5,060 nt of DNA from Oscillospiraceae bacterium (GTDB lineage: Bacteria; Bacillota; Clostridia; WRCU01). The translations under genes were made by a program, and so were the position numbers. Below are positions 1 to 3,943 of the stretch, one piece after another; position 1 is the first letter of the stretch; each line of letters starts with the position of its first letter. Below the pieces are notes generated by a model. The model had not been told where the DNA came from, searched no databases, and saw only the letters and a program-made list of their open reading frames with translations. The stretch spans positions 1-5,060 of the forward strand of contig WRCU01000153.1 in NCBI GenBank assembly GCA_009783805.1, given 5' to 3'.

Positions 1-320
1 CCGTCAGGTGCGGGCTGCCGATACTGCTCCGTAGGCTCTCGATATATGAGGTCATATACTTCGGCAACTACCTGGACGCCGCCGACAACGCCGAGTTCAT
101 GGAAAGGCTGACCGCGCTCAGGGATGAGGGCTATAGGGCTGAGCAGAGGCGGAAGACGGCCAGGATCGGCGAGCATTATTCCAGGGAGCGGGTCCTGCGC
201 CTATGGGTGGAGCTCTACGACAGGGTGGGCAAGGAAAGGGCCGACCGGAAGGCCGCCGGGAAGGGCGGCATGAAGGCCGGCGGGAAGGCCGCCGGGAAGG
301 CTGGTCGAGCCGATCGTTGA
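1..320 (+). CDS. GT4-family glycosyltransferase, C-terminal fragment (5' end outside window)
   Basis: The reading frame is open from the first complete codon at 3 to the TGA at 318-320, so 105 C-terminal residues are visible and the start lies to the left. The segment CGLPILLRRLSIYEVIYF, then YLDAADNAEFMERL and EHYSRERVLRLWVELYDRV, follows the usual end of GT4 (group 1) glycosyltransferases: the 'G-P-I' turn and E of the nucleotide-sugar site, a helix with N-x-x-E-F, and a final 'YS-x-E-x-V-x-x-W-x-x-x-Y' helix that packs back on the N-terminal Rossmann domain. GT4 enzymes move a sugar from a nucleotide-sugar donor to a lipid, glycan or small acceptor, usually at the inner face of the membrane; donor and acceptor cannot be read from this fragment. 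After the final helix comes an unusual tail of about 30 residues rich in Lys, Ala, Gly and Arg. It converges with the oxidoreductase gene. Family call is fairly sure; substrate unknown. Confidence 0.72.
   Translation, partial: VRCGLPILLRRLSIYEVIYFGNYLDAADNAEFMERLTALRDEGYRAEQRRKTARIGEHYSRERVLRLWVELYDRVGKERADRKAAGKGGMKAGGKAAGKAGRADR
249..300 (+). repeat. Short in-frame repeats coding a Lys/Ala/Gly tail
   Basis: AAGGCCGCCGGGAAGG occurs at 249-264 and again identically at 285-300, with a one-base variant (GGC in place of CGC in the middle) at 273-288. The copies are 12 or 24 bases apart, so they stay in frame and code K-A/G-A/G-G-K units in the glycosyltransferase tail. The tail is predicted to be disordered and strongly basic. 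The pattern looks like growth by slippage or unequal exchange. Confidence 0.75.
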
Positions 321-389
321 CCGACCTCGCGTGAAGGCGGCCCATGGCCGAGAGCCGATGGGCGCGCAGGCGCCGCCGGCCGACCGGGC
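321..389. other. Convergent intergenic gap with two small GC hairpins
   Basis: This gap lies between the stops of the glycosyltransferase (+) and the oxidoreductase (-). Two perfect inverted repeats are visible: CGGCC-CAT-GGCCG at 338-350 and GGCGC-GCAG-GCGCC at 361-374. A third, looser one (GGTCG at 303-307 with CGACC at 322-326) straddles the glycosyltransferase stop. None is followed by a T run on either strand, so they are not canonical intrinsic terminators. They could act as transcript 3'-end stabilisers or weak bidirectional terminators, or be chance in GC-rich DNA. Confidence 0.3.
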
Positions 390-1574
390 CTATGCACCCC
401 CGCGGTCCGGGGCCCGCACATCCACCCAGGACGACGTCCTGGAGGACTCATACGCCTTGCCCATAATGAGCTGCACGTACGCCCCCTCATCGAACGTGGG
501 TGAGGGCTCCGCGCCGCCCAGCACGTTGTCCAGGAAGGAGAACGCGCCGTGCACGTGGCCCCTCAGCCAACCCACGCTCGCCTTGGGTGAGGGGAAGGAA
601 CCTCCGGGCGATGGGTAGCGCTGCACGCACTCGATCCGCCTGTAGCCTTTGTCGCCGCCGAGGACGCCCTCCTTCGGGTCGGTGTTGTCATAGTGATGGA
701 GCCAGTTCGGGTCCATCAGGCTGAACCTGACGGCGCCCTTCGAGCCGTGCAGCTCAAAGGTGAGCTCGTCGTTGGCGCCGGTCGCTATCTTGCTGACCTC
801 CACGGTCCCGACGGCCCCGCACGACATCCTGAGGATGAGCGAGGCGTAGTCGTCGACCTTCACCTCCACGGTCCCGCCGCCCGGCGCCGGCCTGATGGCG
901 TGCAGCGTCTTCGTGGCGCATACCAGTGAGTTGACGCCCCCCATCAGGAAGCAGGCCATGTCCAGCGCGTGGGAGCCTAGGTCGAACAAGGTGCCACCCC
1001 CGCTTACGGCCTCGTCCATCCGCCATGCGGCCGGCCTGTCGGCGTCCACCGAGCCCGAGTGCAGGTAGCAGATCCGGAAGCTGCTTATGTCGCCCAGCCT
1101 GCCTTCCCCAACCATCCGCCTGGCCTTCATGGTGGCCGGGAAGGACCTGTTATGGAATACGGTCCTGGCCACGACGCCCCTGGACCTCGCCAGGTCGGCG
1201 AGCTCATACGCCGTCGCGGGGTCGGTCGTCAAAGGCTTCTCGCAGTAGACCCCTTTGCCCGCCAGGATGCATGCCTTGGCCTGCGGGTAGTGCAGGTTGT
1301 TCGGCGTGCAGACGCTGAGCGCGTCTATCGTGGGGTCCGCGAGGAGGTCGCCTATGTCGTCCGTGGCGTAGTCGAACCCGTACGCGTCCCTCGCCGCCGC
1401 GGCGTTGTCGCCCTTGGCGCTGCACACCCCCCTAAGCCTCACCCTGAAGCCGTGGCCCGCGTAGAAGAAGGGGATGCTTTTATAGGCGAAGGCGTGCGTC
1501 TTGCCCATGAAGCCGGTACCCACCACCCCGACCGTAACCGTCCTGCCTTCGTAGGCCCCGCCGTCGACTATCAA
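390..1574 (-). CDS. Gfo/Idh/MocA-family NAD(P)-dependent oxidoreductase
   Basis: The protein is 394 aa, a normal length for this family of sugar and inositol dehydrogenases, which oxidise or reduce a hydroxyl of a sugar, polyol or nucleotide sugar with NAD(P). The N-terminal Rossmann fold is clear: VTVGVVGTGFMG at residues 13-24 holds the glycine-rich dinucleotide loop. The family's EKP motif is at 112-114 (K113 is the usual catalytic lysine). The substrate-domain motif GGGTLFDLGSHALD spans 192-205, with D198 and H202 in the places of the usual active-site Asp/His. The C-terminal alpha/beta domain continues to about 385. No signal peptide is seen, so it should be cytoplasmic. Start: TTG at 1572-1574 is the only ATG/GTG/TTG in frame between the upstream stop (1626-1628) and the Rossmann core, and a run of seven G lies 8 bases before it. 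The stop is TAG at 390-392. It is divergent from the lipoprotein gene. The substrate cannot be named; nearby genes suggest a carbohydrate, which is inference. Confidence 0.9.
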   Translation of the reverse strand: MIVDGGAYEGRTVTVGVVGTGFMGKTHAFAYKSIPFFYAGHGFRVRLRGVCSAKGDNAAAARDAYGFDYATDDIGDLLADPTIDALSVCTPNNLHYPQAKACILAGKGVYCEKPLTTDPATAYELADLARSRGVVARTVFHNRSFPATMKARRMVGEGRLGDISSFRICYLHSGSVDADRPAAWRMDEAVSGGGTLFDLGSHALDMACFLMGGVNSLVCATKTLHAIRPAPGGGTVEVKVDDYASLILRMSCGAVGTVEVSKIATGANDELTFELHGSKGAVRFSLMDPNWLHHYDNTDPKEGVLGGDKGYRRIECVQRYPSPGGSFPSPKASVGWLRGHVHGAFSFLDNVLGGAEPSPTFDEGAYVQLIMGKAYESSRTSSWVDVRAPDRGGA

Positions 1575-1582
1575 TAAGGCCG

Positions 1583-1589
1583 CCCCCCC
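1583..1589 (-). promoter_or_regulatory. Poly-G ribosome-binding site of the oxidoreductase, fixing the TTG start
   Basis: On the minus strand seven consecutive G stand 8 bases upstream of the TTG at 1574-1572. It is not the classic GGAGG, but poly-G can pair with the CCUCC anti-Shine-Dalgarno using G-U wobble, and the spacing is right. Together with the absence of any other in-frame start it supports the TTG. Confidence 0.45.
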
Positions 1590-1647
1590 AAACCGCGCCG
1601 CACCCCGTCCCTTTGCGCATGGCCGTTATGCGCGCGTCCTTGCCTGC

Positions 1648-1653
1648 ATTATA
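1648..1653 (-). promoter_or_regulatory. Minus-strand -10 box (TATAAT) for the oxidoreductase
   Basis: The reverse complement of 1648-1653 is a perfect TATAAT, made by the palindrome CATTATAATG at 1647-1656. If used, transcription would begin near 1641 and give a leader of about 67 bases before the TTG. No good -35 box is present: the 17-base-spaced position (1671-1676) reads TTTTTT. The leader contains an out-of-frame ATG at 1620-1618. Confidence 0.4.
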
Positions 1654-1655
1654 AT
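1650..1655 (+). promoter_or_regulatory. Plus-strand -10 box (TATAAT) for the lipoprotein gene, leaderless spacing
   Basis: A perfect consensus TATAAT stands in GC-rich DNA with only six bases (1656-1661) before the ATG at 1662. With the -10 hexamer at -12 to -7, the transcription start falls on the A of the ATG, so the mRNA would have no 5' leader. In agreement, no Shine-Dalgarno sequence is seen before this ATG. A -35 box is not convincing (TTATGC at 1626-1631, 18-base spacer). Confidence 0.55.
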
Positions 1656-1661
1656 GGTTGG

Positions 1662-2654
1662 ATGAGGCTAAAAAAAGCGTCCTTGCGCGCCGCGCTGGCG
1701 GCCGCATCCCTATCGGCCGCGATCGCCGCGCTCGCGGTCGGCTGCGCGGCGAAGGAGGGCCAAAGCCACTGCCCCATGGTGAACATAGTTAATGGGGGGA
1801 TCGTGGCTGCCGACGGCGACGATTTGTACATATCGGCCATCGGATACGGCAAGGTATTCAAGGTGGGCGCGGACGGGGAGGTCCGAACGCTCCTCGACGA
1901 GGCCGGCCTCTACCTCAGCGTGGACGGCGGGTTCCTCTACATGTCCGGCTTCGGGGTGGGCGGGGCCTTGCTGGCCGTGGACCTGTCGACGCTGGAGAAG
2001 CACATACTCACGGACCACCCGGTGGAGCAGGTGCACGCGTATGAAGGGCACCTATACTACATCGGGACGGCCGACCGGTGCATATACAGGATGCGGGCGC
2101 CGTCCGGGGGCCCAGGCGAGAAGGTCGTGGACCAGGCCAGCGGCAACCTTAACGTATATGGCGGCCGGCTGTACTACGTGAACCTGGACGAGGGGGGCAG
2201 GATATACACGTCCAGGCTGGACGGGAAGGGCAGGGGGCGCGTCTGCGACGGGAGCCTCTCCATATACGGCGCTGACCCGGGGACGATGGTCGTGGCCTAC
2301 GGGTCCGTATACTTCCGGAACGGCGACGACGGGGGGCGGCTCTACTCCTTCGACCTGGAGGCCGACAAGGCGGCGCCGGTGAGGGTGACCGAGACGCCCG
2401 TCCTGTCCATCAACGTAGCGGGGAGGCAGCTGCTGTACAGCACCTTCCTCCGCAGGTACGACCTGCACGTGGTGAACGCGGACGGGTCGCGCGACAGGGC
2501 GATATCCAAGGACGAGTCATGGTACGTCAACGTGATGGGGGGTTATGTCTACTACATATCGCCCGCATTCGACTACAGCATGTTCAAGATCGGCATAGAG
2601 GGCGGCGACACGTATATCCTAAGGTCGGACGGGGTCTTCGAGGGGACGGCCTGA
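1662..2654 (+). CDS. Lipoprotein with seven beta-propeller-like repeats (DUF5050-like)
   Basis: The protein is 330 aa. Residues 1-27 form a signal peptide: basic MRLKKASLR, then an Ala/Leu hydrophobic core, ending in the lipobox-like LAVGC, with C28 as the likely lipidated cysteine (Ala at -3 is acceptable but not the best residue). The mature part is made of repeats, each with a beta strand of the form hydrophobic-Y-hydrophobic after a G-G or D-G turn: DLYIS (54-58), FLYMS (91-95), HLYYIG (130-135), RLYYVN (169-174), SVYFRN (215-220), QLLYST (256-261) and YVYYIS (295-300). Each is followed by 'I/L-Y/F-x-x-x-x-x-G' like segments (GRIYTSRLDGKG, GRLYSFDLEAD). This is the pattern of DUF5050 and YWTD-type propeller proteins, which in Clostridia are often secreted or membrane-anchored and of unknown role, probably binding glycans or proteins outside the cell. 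The start ATG follows a TATAAT by six bases, so it is probably leaderless. The phosphorylase gene lies 52 bases downstream on the same strand. Fold call is good; function unknown. Confidence 0.8.
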   Translation: MRLKKASLRAALAAASLSAAIAALAVGCAAKEGQSHCPMVNIVNGGIVAADGDDLYISAIGYGKVFKVGADGEVRTLLDEAGLYLSVDGGFLYMSGFGVGGALLAVDLSTLEKHILTDHPVEQVHAYEGHLYYIGTADRCIYRMRAPSGGPGEKVVDQASGNLNVYGGRLYYVNLDEGGRIYTSRLDGKGRGRVCDGSLSIYGADPGTMVVAYGSVYFRNGDDGGRLYSFDLEADKAAPVRVTETPVLSINVAGRQLLYSTFLRRYDLHVVNADGSRDRAISKDESWYVNVMGGYVYYISPAFDYSMFKIGIEGGDTYILRSDGVFEGTA

Positions 2655-2666
2655 ACATGGCCGGGG

Positions 2667-2684
2667 CCGCCGGAATCGCGGCGG
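2667..2684 (+). other. GC hairpin between lipoprotein and phosphorylase genes
   Basis: CCGCCG (2667-2672) and CGGCGG (2679-2684) form a perfect six-pair all-GC stem with the six-base loop GAATCG. No T run follows; instead there is GCGAATATAT and a run of G. It may stabilise the end of the upstream message, attenuate it, or separate the two messages. A true intrinsic terminator is unlikely. Confidence 0.35.
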
Positions 2685-2694
2685 GCGAATATAT

Positions 2695-2706
2695 GGGGGG
2701 TAGGGG
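2695..2706 (+). promoter_or_regulatory. G-rich ribosome-binding site of the phosphorylase gene
   Basis: The 12 bases before the ATG read GGGGGGTAGGGG. The first six G end 6 bases before the start codon and can pair with the anti-Shine-Dalgarno through G-U wobble, like the poly-G site of the oxidoreductase gene. The only AT-rich patch nearby (AATATAT at 2688-2694) could be a poor -10 box for a separate promoter; otherwise the gene is read together with the lipoprotein gene. Confidence 0.4.
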
Positions 2707-3921
2707 ATGGGCGCTTACAGGGACAGGATGTCGGAAATCGTGAAGAGGCACTTGGAAGTGGTGGATAGGGCGAACGCGGTGAGCCTGGACTGGTCGAACG
2801 GGGTCGTCACCAGGTTCAGGCACCCCGTGCTGGAGGCGGAGCATGCGCCCCTGTTCTGGCGGTATGACCTGGACCCCGAGACGAACCCCTGGCTGATGGA
2901 GAGGATGGGGGTGAACTCATGCTTCAACTCGGGGGCCATGCTCATGGACGGCCGCTACCTCCTCATGGCCAGGGTGGAGGGGAGTGACAGGAAGTCCTTC
3001 TTCGCGGTGGCGGAGAGCGACAGGCCCACCGAGGGGTTCCGGTTCTGGGACTACCCTGTGGACTTGCCGGAGACGGGCGTGCCGGACGTGAACGTCTATG
3101 ACATGAGGCTGGTCAGCCATGAGGATGGGTATATATACGGCCTTTTTTGCACCGAGAGGAGGGACCCCGAAGCCCCCGATGGCGACACCTCCAGCGCGGT
3201 GGCCGCGTGCGGGATCGCACGGACCAAGGACCTGAGGTCATGGGAGAGGCTGGAGGACCTTAGGTCCGACTCGCCGCAGCAAAGGAACGTGGTGCTTCAC
3301 CCGGAGTTCGTCGACGGGCAGTACGCGCTGTACACCAGGCCCCAGGATGGGTTCATCGACGCGGGGAAGGGCGGCGGCATAGGATGGGCGCTATGCCCGG
3401 ACATCACGAAGGCCGCCATACACGGCGAGGAGATCGTGGACGGCAAGGAGTACCACACCATAAAGGAATCGAAGAACGGCCAGGGCCCCGCGCCGATAAG
3501 GACGGGAAGCGGCTGGCTCCACATAGCGCACGGGGTCAGGGCCAACGCCGCCGGGCTTAGGTACGTACTCTACGCCTTCATGACCGACCTCGAGAGGCCT
3601 TGGGTCAGGACGCACAGCCCCGGGGGCTACCTGATGGCCCCGGTGGGGGAGGAGCGGGTCGGCGACGTATCGAACGTCCTTTTTTGCAACGGCGCGGTTT
3701 CGCGTGATGACGGGACCATATACATATACTACGGGTCCTCGGACACGAGGCTCCACGTGGCGGAGACGAGCGTGGGGCGGATGGTCGACTATTGCGTCAA
3801 CACGCCGCCGGACCCCCTCACGACCGGCGGCTGCGTCGCCCAGAGGAACGCGCTCATATCGAGGAACCTGGGGTTCATGGAAAGGAACCGCGGCATATTC
3901 GACGTCAGCCTGTTCCGGTAG
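2707..3921 (+). CDS. 4-O-beta-D-mannosyl-D-glucose phosphorylase (GH130, subfamily 1 type)
   Basis: The 404-aa protein matches, motif by motif, the GH130_1 enzymes described from Bacteroides fragilis (BfMGP) and Ruminococcus albus (RaMP1). They split 4-O-beta-D-mannosyl-D-glucose with phosphate into alpha-D-mannose 1-phosphate and D-glucose, in the cytoplasmic beta-mannan pathway downstream of mannobiose 2-epimerase. Recognised blocks: HAPLFWRYDLDPETNPWLM (46-64), NSCFNSGA (70-77), ARVEGSDRKSFFAVAES (88-104), PDVNVYDMR (126-134), QQRNVVLHPEFVDG (191-204), YTRPQDGFID (209-218), GIGWAL (224-229), GPAPI (260-264), WLHIAHG (270-276), GLRYVLY (283-289), PVGEERVGDVSNVLF (312-326) and DTRLHVAE (346-353). 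D132 in NVYDMR takes the place of the catalytic general acid (Asp131 in BfMGP, from memory). There is no signal peptide. I chose ATG 2707 because a G-rich site precedes it and D132 then nearly matches the family numbering; ATG 2728 (MSEIVKRH) is the alternative. The product name is confident because the 'NPWLMER...' and 'GEERVGDVSNV' blocks separate this subfamily from the mannooligosaccharide phosphorylases. No other mannan gene is in the window. Confidence 0.93.
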   Translation: MGAYRDRMSEIVKRHLEVVDRANAVSLDWSNGVVTRFRHPVLEAEHAPLFWRYDLDPETNPWLMERMGVNSCFNSGAMLMDGRYLLMARVEGSDRKSFFAVAESDRPTEGFRFWDYPVDLPETGVPDVNVYDMRLVSHEDGYIYGLFCTERRDPEAPDGDTSSAVAACGIARTKDLRSWERLEDLRSDSPQQRNVVLHPEFVDGQYALYTRPQDGFIDAGKGGGIGWALCPDITKAAIHGEEIVDGKEYHTIKESKNGQGPAPIRTGSGWLHIAHGVRANAAGLRYVLYAFMTDLERPWVRTHSPGGYLMAPVGEERVGDVSNVLFCNGAVSRDDGTIYIYYGSSDTRLHVAETSVGRMVDYCVNTPPDPLTTGGCVAQRNALISRNLGFMERNRGIFDVSLFR

Positions 3922-3943
3922 CGCGCGGCTAGGCGCTATTTTT
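3919..3943 (+). terminator. Intrinsic terminator of the phosphorylase gene
   Basis: TAGCGC (3919-3924) and GCGCTA (3933-3938) form a perfect six-pair stem with the eight-base loop GCGGCTAG, followed directly by TTTTT (3939-3943). The stem could be lengthened by two G-U pairs (3917-3918 with 3939-3940). The left arm contains the TAG stop of the phosphorylase; the right arm contains, on the other strand, the TAG stop of the flippase. On the minus strand no T run follows, so it should mainly serve the plus-strand gene. Confidence 0.7.

Noticed and set aside
1059..1577. A 172-codon plus-strand frame antisense to the oxidoreductase
   Set aside because: The composition is Arg/Val/Pro-rich and no family pattern is present; it mirrors the codon structure of the real gene.
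1575..1661. Riboswitch or structured leader in the divergent region
   Set aside because: The region is only 87 bases and shows no recognisable aptamer motif; the plus-strand gene appears to have no leader at all.
2052..2468. A 138-codon minus-strand frame antisense to the lipoprotein
   Set aside because: Val/Pro-rich low-information translation, shadow of the real gene, with no start signal.
2667..2684. GC hairpin taken as an intrinsic terminator of the lipoprotein gene
   Set aside because: The stem is good but no T run follows, so it is listed only as a hairpin.
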